Of a stretch of 64,000 nt of DNA, positions 35,096-45,466 are shown in pieces. Origin of the DNA: Bidens hawaiensis (taxonomy: Eukaryota > Streptophyta > Magnoliopsida > Asterales > Asteraceae); NCBI GenBank assembly GCA_021521415.1, contig JAIQDT010005453.1, positions 124,001 through 188,000 on the forward strand. Reading direction: 5' to 3'. The position numbers and the translations under genes were made by a program. Positions within the stretch are counted from its first letter, which is position 1. Every line of letters begins with the position of its first letter. The notes under the pieces were generated by a model. The model was not told the DNA's origin. It searched no databases and was given only the letters and a program-made list of their open reading frames with translations.

Positions 35096-35437
35096 TCAAC
35101 GACCACCATTCCCGAACAAGTCTTGAATGTGTGGTGGTGCTCGTTTGGCTTCCAAAAGCTCGGCAAGCTTTTTGTCAAGCTTAACGATTTCTCAGTTGAG
35201 AAAGTTGAGCTTGGAAGCCACAACTTTGTGGTGGCCATCCACAACATGGAAGTTTTCGAACCTAAGCAGTTCGACTTTGTTGATTAGCTCGACTACACGA
35301 GCTTCGGTTTGAATGTTGCTTTCAACTTGATCTCTTATGATGCGTTGTAGCCTCATGACCTCCTCCTCAAGGTATGATGAGGATTCATGTTGCTTGCCTT
35401 TCCTCACTGGCCTCCATTCAACCTTCTTGCTTTCCAT
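35096..35437 (-). pseudogene. Small coiled-coil ORF 2 of element A
   Basis: Frame of 113 codons starting at the ATG 35435-35437, with one in-frame TGA at 35192-35194 followed by 31 further open codons. The N terminus is basic (MESKKVEWRPVRKGKQ), then a long leucine/isoleucine heptad region (LEEEVMRLQRIIRD onward) suggests a coiled coil. A TATA box (35488-35497) and CACG motifs lie 50-90 bp upstream. It resembles ORF 1 weakly in layout and in spaced residues (LQ...E...V.L....VE...F). Not a recognised family. Confidence 0.5.
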
Positions 35438-35487
35438 TTCAGTAATGTTGTGTTTGGTGTGAATGGAATAGTTAGTTTATGCATGCA

Positions 35488-35635
35488 TTATATATAGACT
35501 GGAAAGTCGGACACGGCCCCGTGCTGCTAAGGGAATAAATGTTTCTGAGTCAGAGAATTGTACGGAGTCAACGCGTATCATGCTGAAGATTATAGGGTGA
35601 CCACGGCCTCGTTCTTAGGGAAGCACGGCCCGTGC
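35488..35635 (-). promoter_or_regulatory. Promoter-like module before ORF 2
   Basis: Minus strand GCACGGGCCGTGC (35635-35623) and a variant at about 35613-35601, then GCACGGGGCCGTG (35524-35512), then CTATATATAAT (35497-35487). The ORF 2 ATG is about 50 bp downstream of the TATA box. Confidence 0.55.
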
Positions 35636-35807
35636 TTTTTGTCACATGTAATTTTCTTGTGATTTTCAACAAAATACGAGAGCTAGAATTCTTAGAATGA
35701 TGTTTAGAAGTTTAATCATCCTAAAAATTACGTTTCATTAAAATTAAAAGGTCATAAAACAAATACGGGATAAGCCCGGTTTTCCTAAAAATAAGAAAAT
35801 ATTCGGG

Positions 35808-36158
35808 TTAAGCCTGATATCCTAACACGTTGTGCGTAATGCACTTGTTTACGCATAAAAGTAGAAAATTAAGTTTCCTAGATTTCTCTGAAAGGCTCTC
35901 CTCCTCCGAATGGTCCTGGCGGTGGAAAATACGTGAAACCAAGAACTTGAAACTAGAGTTGTTCGTTGACATTTTGAAGTTCATGTTTTCCACTGATTCA
36001 GTGAGTTGAACGAGGCACATCTCAGCAAGGAGAATCATTTCGGTGAGTTCTTTGAAGAGTTCTTGAAGTTTCAATAGAAGCTCGGTTTTGGAAACATGGC
36101 AGCCATCGTTTCTCGGGTGTCGGGAAACGGGGATTGCTTCACTCATCTCATTTGGCAT
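35808..36158 (-). CDS. Small coiled-coil ORF 1 of element A
   Basis: A 116-codon open frame with ATG at 36156-36158. After a short hydrophilic start (MSEAIPVSRHPRNDG) comes a leucine-rich heptad region (TELLLKLQELFKELTEMILL) likely to form a coiled coil, then a polar tail. A TATA box (CTATAAAAGG, 36232-36223) lies 65 bp upstream, with two CACG pairs beyond it. It sits between integrase and ORF 2 on the same strand. I recognise no family. That it stays open while gag and pol are broken could be chance at this length. Confidence 0.45.
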   Translation of the reverse strand: MPNEMSEAIPVSRHPRNDGCHVSKTELLLKLQELFKELTEMILLAEMCLVQLTESVENMNFKMSTNNSSFKFLVSRIFHRQDHSEEESLSEKSRKLNFLLLCVNKCITHNVLGYQA

Positions 36159-36222
36159 GTTGAATTTTCAGAGACTATTGGTTTGGTTTTGGTTGGTGCA
36201 AGGAATGCAATGACACAAGGTG

Positions 36223-36392
36223 CCTTTTATAGCCAACCAGTAACCTAAGCACGACCCCATGTTTTTGGGAGCACGGCCCGTGTCTTTGTTCTGACAATTT
36301 TGTTACAAACCAGTCTGACTGAGATTTTTGCAGCGAAGATTCCGGACTGCGATTTTGGCACGGGACCGTGCTTTTGGAAGCACGCCCCCGTG
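36223..36392 (-). promoter_or_regulatory. Promoter-like module before ORF 1
   Basis: Minus strand CACGGGGGCGTGC (36392-36380) and GCACGGTCCCGTGC (36371-36358), then CACGGGCCGTGC (36282-36271) and CATGGGGTCGTGC (36261-36249), then CTATAAAAGG (36232-36223). Two pairs plus TATA, as in the LTR. Confidence 0.6.
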
Positions 36393-36410
36393 TTTTTAAC
36401 TTTTTAGTTT

Positions 36411-36415
<5 letters not shown>

Positions 36416-36463
<48 letters not shown>
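36416..36463. repeat. (AT)n microsatellite
   Basis: About 48 bp of alternating A and T just downstream of the integrase end. Confidence 0.9.
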
Positions 36464-36464
<1 letters not shown>

Positions 36465-36521
36465 AGTATTTACAAGGTCTAGTTTTGTGAAGGACTTGGC
36501 CAGACCTTGTTTCTTGATTTC

Positions 36522-37688
36522 CTATTCAGGGAGTTGGAGGGTTTTTACCTCCAGAATTTCTTCAAATGGTCCATCGATATATGGTTTTAACCAATGCCCA
36601 TTTACTTTGAACTTTTGGCTATTTGAATTTGAAATCTCAACTGTCCCATAGTCAAAAACTGATTCAACTATGTATGGACCTGTCCATCTAGATTTCAATT
36701 TTCCTGGAAAAAGACGTAAACGAGCGTTGTATAACAGTACACGATCACCAGCTTGGAATTTCTTGTTTCTTTTCAAATGGGCGTCGTGCAGGCGTTTAGT
36801 CTTTTCCTTGTAAGACCAGGAATTTTCATAGGCCAATGTTCTCAGTTCCTCGAGCTCATGAATTTGATCTTCCCGGTTTATGCCGGCGGAAGTTAGATCA
36901 AAGTTTAATGCTCTGAGAGCCCAGTAGGCTTTGTGTTTTAATTTTACTGGTAGATGACATGTTTTCCCGTAAACGAGTTTGAAGGGTGTCGTTCCTATGG
37001 GGTTTTGTAGGCCGTCCTGAGGGCCCACAAAGCGTCATCTAACTTTTATGCCCAATTTTTGTGATTCATTCCTATAGTTTTTTCTATAATCCTTTTAATT
37101 CCTCGATTTGAGACCTCCACTTGCCCACTAGTCTGAGGGTGATATGGTGTTGCCAGTCAGTGGTGAACCCCATATCGTGCTAAGACTTTGTCCATCAGAG
37201 TGTAACAGAAGTGGGTACCTCTGTCGCTGATTAGGGCCTTTGGAGTGCCAAATCGTGAAAATAACCTTTTCAGAAATCTTACAACCACTAGAGCATTGTT
37301 AGTGGGAAGATCTTGTGCCTCTACCCATTTGGATACGTAATCGACTGCTACAAGGATGTATTTATTTCCGAATGAGTTAGGAAATGGGCCCATGAAATCT
37401 ATTCCCCATACATCAAAGATTTCACAAATTTGAATGCCCTTTTGAGTCATCTCATTTTTGGATGAGATGTTGCCTGGCTCTTTGACAAGCATTGCATGCT
37501 TGGATCAAAGTGTGTGTATCTTTGTATATGGTGGGCCAAAAAAATCCAGCATCAAACACTTTCCTGACGGTAGTGGCGGTACCGTGGTGCCCATCAGTAG
37601 GTCCATCATGGCAGTGTTTGAGAATATCTAAGGCTTCCTTGCCTGCTATGCACCTACGAATAACTTGATCAGCGCCTATCCTAAACAA
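36522..37688 (-). pseudogene. Integrase of element A
   Basis: H2C2 zinc finger (HCHDGPTDGHHG...ACNACQR) at 37640-37500, catalytic core with [17 protein letters not shown] and SDRGTHFC at 37420-37180, and an Athila-type C-terminal region (YGKTCHLPVKLKHKAYWA, then FPGKLKSRWTGPY) at 36980-36560. The core and C-terminal parts lie in separate frames (37492-37157 and 37028-36522), so the gene is broken. The first two catalytic acidic residues are visible; the region of the glutamate is disrupted. Confidence 0.88.
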
Positions 37689-37699
37689 TTATGGATCTT

Positions 37700-39182
37700 C
37701 CCAGAAGTAAAACTTAAGGTCGGAGAAGAATTTCTTCCGCTGTTGATGAGTAAGTCCTTTTCTTAGGATTCTACAAGCTAGGTAATTTGCGAAGTCGGCA
37801 TACCAAGGACTTTCGTCTTTCTCCTCTATAACCGCTTGAATGCGCATGAGAATTTCATGTGGGAAATTATCGTTGATAATTTCCTCGTGAAGTTCTTTTG
37901 AAGCTGGGCATTCTAAACGTTAGAGGTGGTCTGCGGTGACATTTTATGCTCCCTTTTTGTCTCTGACTTCTATGTCGAATTCTTGGAGTAGTAGGATCCA
38001 TCAGATAAGTCTGGGTTTGGCATCTTGTTTGTTGAAGAGGTAACGTATTGCGGCATGGTCGGTGTAGACTATGGTTTTGGAAAGAACTAGGTAGGATCAA
38101 AACTTTTCAAAAGCAAAAACTACTGCTAACAACTCTTTTTCTGTTGTGGTGTAATTTTCTTGTGCATCATTAACAGTTTTATTAGCATAGTAAATTGAGT
38201 GAAAGTGTTTATCTTTGCGTTTTCCGAGTACGGCTCCAACTTCAAAGTCACTTGCATCACACATGATTTCGAATGGAAGGGTCCAATCGGGTGTAGTCAT
38301 GATCGGTGCGTTGACAAGTTTGTCTTTTAATATGTTGAATGATTCAACACATTCTTCAGAGTAGACGAATGGTGCGTCTTTCTCTAGAAGTTTGGTCATT
38401 GGTCTAGCAATTTTTGAGAAGTCTTTTATGAAGCAGCGGTAGAAACCTGCGTGACCTAGAAAACTTCTAATGGCTTTGACTGAAGTTGGCGCTGGAAGTT
38501 TGGATATGGTTTCTATTTTGGCTCTATCAACTTCTAGTCCTTCTTGAGAAATCTTGTGACCGAGAACAATGCCTTCCTTTACCATAAAGTGGCATTTTTC
38601 CCAGTTGAGCACTAGATTTACTTCTTCATATCTGGTTAACATTTTGTCGAGGTTGTTTAAACAATGATCGAAGGAATCTCCAAAGACTGAGAAGTCGTCT
38701 ATGAAGACTTCCATAGAGTTTTCGATCATTTCATGGAAGATGGCCACCATACAAAGTTGGAAGGTGGCTGGAGCATTACATAATCCAAATGGCATTATTC
38801 GGTAAGCGAAGGTTCCATACGGACATGTAAAGGTGGTTTTCTCCTGATCCTCAGGAGCAATAGGAATTTGGAAATATCCGGAAAATCCGTCAAGAAAACA
38901 GTAGAACATTTTTCTAGATAATCGCTCAAACATTTGATCGATGAAAGGAAGTGGAAAATGATCTTTTCTTGTGGCATCATTAAGCTTCAGGTAATCAATG
39001 CAAACTCGCCAGCCTGTGATGGTTCTCATTGGTATCAGCTCGTCCTTCTCGTTCATTACGACCGTCATTCCTCCTTTCTTGGGTACTACTTGAACGGGAC
39101 TTACCCAAGGTGAATCCGAGATTGGGCAGATTAATCCAGCGTCAAGTAGTTTGATTACTTCTTTCTTCACCACATCTTGCAT
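37700..39182 (-). pseudogene. Reverse transcriptase and RNase H of element A
   Basis: A 361-codon open part (39182-38097) includes the RT with SPWVSPVQVVPKKGG, WRVCIDYLKLN, the catalytic FIDDFSVFGDS and GFYRCFIKDFS, followed by the start of RNase H (CDASDFEVGAVLG, TTTEKELLAVVFA). A stop after AFEKF breaks the frame; further RNase H similarity ([11 protein letters not shown]) continues downstream with more stops to about 37700. The sequence type is Athila (Ty3/gypsy). Confidence 0.9.
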
Positions 39183-39348
39183 GTTGAGATTGAGACGTCT
39201 TTGATGTTAGACCACGGGTTTGTATTCTTCCTCCATGAGAATTTTGTGAGTACAAAGGGAGGGACTGATGCCCTTAATATCCATGATCTTCCATGCGATG
39301 GCCTTCTTATGGTTTTTGAGAACCTTAAGAAGTTTGTCTTTCTCTTCC

Positions 39349-40784
39349 TTAGAAAAGTGAGATGAAATAATTACTGGGAGGTGAGAGTTTTTTTTCCAAA
39401 AAGGCGTATTCGAGATGGCTCGGAAGTTCTTTTAACTCTAAGGCTGGTGGTTCTTCGATTGATGGTTTTGATTTTTCATTGCATTCAGTGATCTCATATA
39501 CTATTTCTGATGCTTCTTGATAATCATCTTTGATATTTTCATTTTCTAACATGGGTATGTTGAGTGTTTTGTCTACTTGTGTTTCTAGCAGTGTATTAAT
39601 GGAGGAATCTCGCATATAGCAACTTACGATGGAATCTATGATGTCAACACAGTATAATGTGTCATCGTGCTGTTGCGGATATTGCATAGATTTTCTTATG
39701 TCAAAAGTGATCGCCTCGTCATTGACCCTGAGAGTAGCTTGCCGGTGCAAACATCAATAATAGCCTTTGCGGTGGCTAAAAAGGGTGTTCCTAAAATCAA
39801 AGGTACACTTTTGTCTTCCTCCATGTCTAAAATCAAAAAATCTACTGGGAAAACAAATTTGTCAATTTTGACAAGCATGTTTTCAACAATGCCCCGAGTA
39901 TATTTAACAGATCGGTCAACTAATTGAATGCTCATGCGGGTGGGCTTTGGTTCTCCTATCCCTAGTTTTGCAAAAACCGCATAAGGCATTAAATATATAC
40001 TAGCTCCTAGGTCAGCCAGGGCATTGCTAACAGATAAATTTCCTATAAGACAAGGGATAGTAAAGCTCCCTAGATCGGTCATTTTTGTTGGCAGCTTGCT
40101 TTGGAGAACTGCTGAACATTCTTCACTTAGGGTGACATGTGAGAGCTCCTCCAGCTTCCTTTTGTTTGTCAGCACTTCTTTGAGAAACTTGGCGTATTTT
40201 GGCGTTTGAACGATGGCTTCGACAAAAGGGATGTTGATATGGAGTTGTTCGAAGAGTTCTAAAAACTTTCCGTACTGAGCTTCCAATCGTTCCTGCTTCA
40301 ACCTTCCTGGGAATGGAATATGGGGAACATAAGTTCGGACTGGTTCCTTGGGTTGTACGGTGCCCGTTGGGGTTAGTCTTTCCCGTGTTTCATCAGGAGA
40401 CTCCTTCTCCATAACTGGTTCTGAAGTTGGTGAGGTAACAGTGGTTGTACCGCTTCTGAGTGTAACAGCGTTAGCTGTCGCATTCGGGTTAGTGATTGTG
40501 TTGCTTGTAAGAGTGCTAGGTGGTCTTTCAGATAATTGTCGGGCAATTTTTCCGATTTGAGTTTCTAGATTCTGTAGTGATGCTTGTTGACTTTTGAGAT
40601 CGGCTTCATGTTTTAACAACACTCCGATGATATCAATAGCTCTTGAGTCGGCCTTCTTTTCTGCTTCATTTGTTTTGGTCATGAGTTGGATTAACATTTC
40701 TTCGATCTTTGAGTAGCTTGGATTTTGATGGCTACTAGAACTTTGATCTTGAAATTGGGGTTTTGGTTGGAAGGATTGATTCAT
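39349..40784 (-). pseudogene. Gag C-terminus, protease and linker of element A
   Basis: From 40784: a polar coiled region, then TIPCLIGNLSVSNALADLGAS, the Athila-type aspartic protease with D-L-G-A-S in place of D-T-G, and LILGTPFLATAKAIID, then at 39750-39349 a linker of the usual Athila kind. The frame shifts near 39700-39750 between protease and linker, and one TGA separates it from gag at 40895. Confidence 0.85.
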
Positions 40785-40895
40785 CGGCCTTTTCCCGAAT
40801 CCGAGTAAGGTTTGAGTGTTACCTCCGTCTTTCCAGCTGAAATTCGGGTGGTTTCTCCATCCTCGGTTGTAGTTGTTGCTGAAAGCGTTGTTCTG

Positions 40896-41644
40896 TCAAG
40901 CAATGAAATCGACTTCTTCCATGGCCATGATGACTTGTTTACAGTCACTCATCTTATGATTACCTCCAAAGGTGTCACAGGTGAGTCTGGTTTTTGATAG
41001 CTCGGCTTGAAGTTGTTCGAATTTTTTAGAAAGGGCTTCAAGTTGTGTTGTAACAAGAGTGTTGGAATCGACGTGATGTATTCCTTTGTGGGTAGGTGTA
41101 GATCTTGGTGGGTTGTAAGCGAAACTCTTCTTTGCGGCTTTTTCCAGGACTTCAAATGCTTCGTTAGGTGATTTGGATCCCAGGTCTCCACCAGCAATTT
41201 GGTCGATGGCCTGCTTGTTTTGACTGGATTGTGCGTCAAAGAAAGTTTGTACTTGTAACCATACGCTCAGTCCATGATGTGGGTATCTTCTCAGAAGACT
41301 TTTGTATCTCTCCCATGCTGCGTGTAACGATTCATCATCATCAGTCCGGAATCCGGTAATGTTGGCTCGGTATTTGGTAGTTTTATCAGGCGGAAAATAT
41401 TTGAGGAGAAACTGTTCAACCATCTGGTCCCAAGTGGTGATGGAACCAGAGGAAATAGATTATATCCATTCCAGGGCTTGACCCCTTAGAGAGAAAGGAA
41501 AGAGTTTAAGCTTGATTTGATCGTCTAAACAGTTTTGAATTTTAAAGGTTCCCCATATCCGTAGGAATCGAGATATGTGAGAAAGAGGGTCTTTGTTGAG
41601 GAGACCATGAAATTGAACTGAATTTTCCACCATATGAATGGGTA
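40896..41644 (-). pseudogene. Gag core of element A
   Basis: VENSVQFHGLLNKDPLSHISRF, LFPFSLRGQALEW, then VEQFLLKYFPPDKTTKYRANITGF and YPHHGLSVWLQVQTFFDA: a retrotransposon gag core of Athila type. A TAA lies after EWI (about 41460) and a TGA after VDFIA (about 40894). The N-terminal part is at 43983-44261, beyond the inserted LTR. Confidence 0.85.
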
Positions 41645-43982
41645 ACATCCTACTTTCGGTTATATTAATAAAATAAAGTTCGTTTATTTTATAGCGGGTC
41701 GTTATCGGTTTAGTTGAACAGAATACGAGATGGACTTGTGTTGGGTAAATGGATATGGGTTATGGACTTGGGTTATGGAGGAATGAAGGAAAGACCATGG
41801 GCTTAAGCCCATGATCAAAATATATATACCCTTAATCCTCCATTTAATTCATTTACACATATCCCTTACACCTCTCAAACACACACACTTAAGCTCTCTC
41901 TCTCTCTCTCTAGCCTCTCTAGCCGAAATATAGAAGAAGAATCAGATCCCGACCCAAGGTATGATAGTATTTTGTTGTATGAGCTTAAATCCGTTAGTTA
42001 TGGTCACTAAACGACGAGCCGACACCGTTAAACCGTTTAAGTCACGAGATCCGGGTGGATTCGGGTATAAACCGAACCTATGATGAGCTTAGGAGTCACC
42101 CTAGCTCAGATCTGGATTGAACGGGACGAAAAACAGTGAAAAACGAGCTAAAACCCGTTTTTCTGGCGAAATCGCGTTTTTCCGGCGGCTTTCCGGCAAA
42201 GGCGGCGCCGGAATAGTGGTACGAGGATAAGGAATGTCAGGGAATGTTCTGACATCCCCTGGCCTAACCCTAGTTCGCTAGGGAGTAATTGACGAATTAG
42301 AAGCGATTCGCTAGCTGATTCGTCTAAGGGAATATAACGAACTAGCTTTGATTCGTGTACTAATTCGTTAAGGAAAGATTAGCGAACTAGCATGTCATTC
42401 GTTATGGAAATAAGGGCGAACTAGGCCATTCGCTAAGGCCATTCGCTAAGAGAGGGACAAATGAACCCCCTTCGTTATAGGGTTCATTCGTTGACCAGAT
42501 CAGTTCGTTAAGGTCCAATTCGCTATAAGGACCAGTTCGTTAAGATGCCTGATTCGTTACAAAGCCAGATTCGCTATAATGGCTAATTCGTTATGAATTC
42601 CCATTCGTTAAGAACTGAGTGATGAATTAGAACTTTGAAAGAATGACAGAAAAGTCCATGGACTTAGAAAAGAATGATTTAATTACAAATAAACCCTTGA
42701 ACTTTTAAGTAGCATATTATTCAATGATTCAAAATGCTAATGGAAAATGTGATAAGACAGTTAATGAAAATAAAATTTTTCCAAGCTGACCTGGCAGCTT
42801 AACCCCAGCCAGGGGCTCTGTCCCTTGGACCCCGCTAGGGGCTGCCGCCCCTAGAACCCCACTGCCAGGGGCGCTGCCCCCGGACCCCCGTTCGTTGAGG
42901 GTAATGATTAAGCTAGAAAGGCGATATGTGTAGTGATAGTTTACTGAAACGTATAATTATTATACAGTTAGTCGTGCACAGCTCAAGAAGGGAATAACCG
43001 TAAACGGTGAACGCAACCGCATTGAGGTGAGTTTCTAGCCCTACTTCCTGGTTATGTTTTCGGGGCTGTGTGCATACTCGATGTGATAGTTAATAGACTT
43101 ATCTTAAGTGGTAAGTGTATGCCTTGTATGATTTATGTATGATGATTGTTTGACGGTGCGTGACCGATCTTCGGATATTGCATGTACCGTCAGGTGGTAG
43201 TTAAGATATTATTGATAAGTATGATGAAAGATATGATGTATGTATGAATATATGATGTATGCATAATGTATGTATGTTATGATGATGGTACGTGAACGCT
43301 CTTCGGAGATTGCACGTATTGTCAAGGAAAGTATGTATGAACAGGTACGGTACAGTTACACGAAACAAAGGGACCAGACCCTTATAATATCTGTGATGTT
43401 AGGGACCAGACCCTAATAATATCTGTGATGTTAGGGACCAGACCCTAATAATATCTGTGATGTTAGGGACCAGACCCTTATAATATCTGTGATGTTAGGG
43501 ACCAGACCCTTATAATATCTGTGAGGTTATAGGGCGAAAGGCTCTTTAAAACGTATGATTATGTATGTAAAGGAAGTATGAAGGTAAGAATGAAAGTATA
43601 TGCACTTATGTGTGTATGTAAGAAAGTTAAGAGGTTAAGTATGAAATGTAAGAAGGTATTGTATGATTATGTGATTAACTAGAACTCACTCAGCGTAGCT
43701 GACTTTTAGTATGCATGCAGGTGAGTAGGATGAGGCAGCTCGCTTGAGGAGACACGTGGTACTGAATAAGGGGCTGGCATCGGAAGACTCAAGACGTTTA
43801 AGTTTAATGTTTTGTTTATTTTGAAAGACAAGATGTTGTTTTAAGACAAGAGGTGTTTTGTTATGAAATGTTTTATGAAAGCTTTTATATTCCGCGAATG
43901 TTTTAATTAACTCTGATATTTAGAACTGCGTTTATGAGTAAATCCAACATGAAAGTAGGGCTACCGGTAACGGGGCCTTACA
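41645..43982 (+). mobile_element. Probable solo LTR inside gag of A, about 2.3 kb
   Basis: It separates two in-order gag parts. The right end is GGGGCCTTACA and the left starts near TAACATCCTACTTTCGG; revcomp of the right end shares CCTACTTTC with the left. It holds a TATA-like AAATATATATACCC (41818-41831) followed by a CT-rich leader, a GC-rich block (42785-42895), many TTCGTTA/TTCGCTA words (42290-42610) and a 32-bp tandem repeat. No protein. Layout recalls chromovirus (Tekay-type) LTRs. I could not define a clean target duplication. Confidence 0.65.
43370..43529 (+). repeat. 32-bp tandem repeat, 5 copies
   Basis: Five contiguous units beginning GGGACCAGACCCTTATAATA, differing at one or two positions (CTTATAA / CTAATAA). 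Lies within the solo LTR. Confidence 0.95.
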
Positions 43983-44261
43983 GGTGCTTGATTTGATTTT
44001 GAAATTTTCGGTGATTTCGGGTGGAGCCACTCCATTGCCATAGCCTTCGAGAGTTGGCTTGGCATACTGGCTCATGTTCAGCTCATTGTTCCGGGCCGCC
44101 ATCATTTCTTCGGTTTGATTTTCTCCTGATGTGGTGGCGTCTACTGATTCGTCTTTGATTGTTTCGGCGGTTTCTGTAGTCCGTTTATGTGCTCGTCGAC
44201 GAAAGAGTCGTTCCGGTTCAGAAATTGGAGAAACAAGCTCAGGCTCAAAAGTAGAGGACAT
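43983..44261 (-). pseudogene. Gag N-terminus of element A
   Basis: Starts MSSTFEPELVSPISEPERLF and ends at the inserted LTR after NFKIKSS. The upstream leader (44262-44496) carries no primer-binding site. Confidence 0.75.
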
Positions 44262-44496
44262 ACATGGGACTAAATCAAAATGAAAACTAAAGTAAAAGTT
44301 AGCTAAAGTTAGTCTAAATTAAACTATGAGTTAGGCTAAGCTATTTTAAACTAAACTAAGGTCTAAATTAATTAAGCTAGAGTAAACTAAGACAAGTAAA
44401 GGTGAAAAGTAGGCTAGCCGTAAAATTATATAGTTTAATAAATAAAAAGGAAGATAAAAGTTGAAACTTAAAAATTTATACACTTATAAACAATGA

Positions 44497-45461
44497 TTAA
44501 CTAGTATGATATCCTAAGAAAAGCCATTTTCGGATTACCAAGACTTAGAGAAATACATCATAACTTATATCTCATCATTTCTAAGTACAATATAAGGATC
44601 CATGTTTCGATAATGTATCAAAGTATTTCTATCTTCCAAGAACATGAATCGATCATGAACGATTGCCAATAGAATTGACAACCACCAACTTTGAATTAGT
44701 GAGTTAAGATGGTGAAACATTTCTCGTAAAAAGATAATTGTAATATAACCATGTATTTTACTAGACTACACCATATATTTTGTATAATTATCAAGTAAAA
44801 CAAAGCTTCTTCATAGATTTTAGATGGTAAAAGGAGTTTAGCTCATAATGAGCATGATGATAAACATTAAGATGAATGATGATAACAAATACATGATTAA
44901 CTTGGAACAATCTAACCAAATGTAGATGAATCTTCCTTTTTAATGATGATGATGATGATGATGATGATGATGGTTGATGGTGATGACCTCCAAGCCTTCA
45001 AACTCTTCACTAAATCTTCTATGTGAGTGTTAGTGTGTGTTTTCATAAGAGAAAACTGGATAGAATTTTTTTTAAGGCACACTAAATGAGTGCAACATGA
45101 GCCACTATTTATAGGCAATCTGGAGAGAGAAACACGATCCCGTGCTTACGTAGGCACGCCCCCGTGTTTTATAGTGACATGTGCTAAATTCATTTTGTCT
45201 TTTCTGGTAGATTTTTGTCTTTTCTGGTGTTCAAAAGCATGGGGCGTGTTTCTTGAGGCATGGGGGGCGTGTTTCTTTGCTTTTCTTGTGTTTTCTTCTA
45301 TTCTTCTTCATTTTTTCGCTTGTTTCTTCGTTTGGGGCTTGGTTTCACCAGCAATTACATTTTATTATGATAAGTAGCCTTTTATGCTATGTTATTTGAT
45401 AGAAATTGTAGTTTTTAGAGATTATTTGATGCCGAAAAGATGTATATTTTTATGTACATCA
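44497..45461 (-). repeat. 5' LTR of element A, truncated
   Basis: Matches 30138-31088 of the 3' LTR, with TATTTATA at 45106-45113 and CACG pairs at 45132-45166 and about 45237-45271. The first ~690 bp (U5 side on the minus strand) and the primer-binding site are gone. The GAT microsatellite here is longer (44943-44972). Confidence 0.88.
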
Positions 45462-45466
45462 AAGAC
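45462..45466. repeat. Target-site duplication of element A, right
   Basis: AAGAC, identical to 29436-29440. Confidence 0.9.

Larger units (their letters stand above)
29441..45461 (-). mobile_element. Athila (Ty3/gypsy) element A, 16.0 kb, decayed
   Basis: Ends TGATAGCG...TACATCA with exact TSD AAGAC inside the LTR of B. Minus-strand order: truncated 5' LTR, gag (with a solo LTR inside), protease, RT, RNase H, integrase, two small coiled-coil ORFs, env-like ORF, a 1.8-kb non-coding stretch, polypurine tract, full 3' LTR. Most coding parts contain stops. The U5 end of the 5' LTR and the primer-binding site are missing, so it cannot replicate on its own. Confidence 0.92.

Noticed and set aside
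43370..43529. CRISPR-like direct repeats
   Set aside because: Units are contiguous without spacers and lie in a plant LTR.
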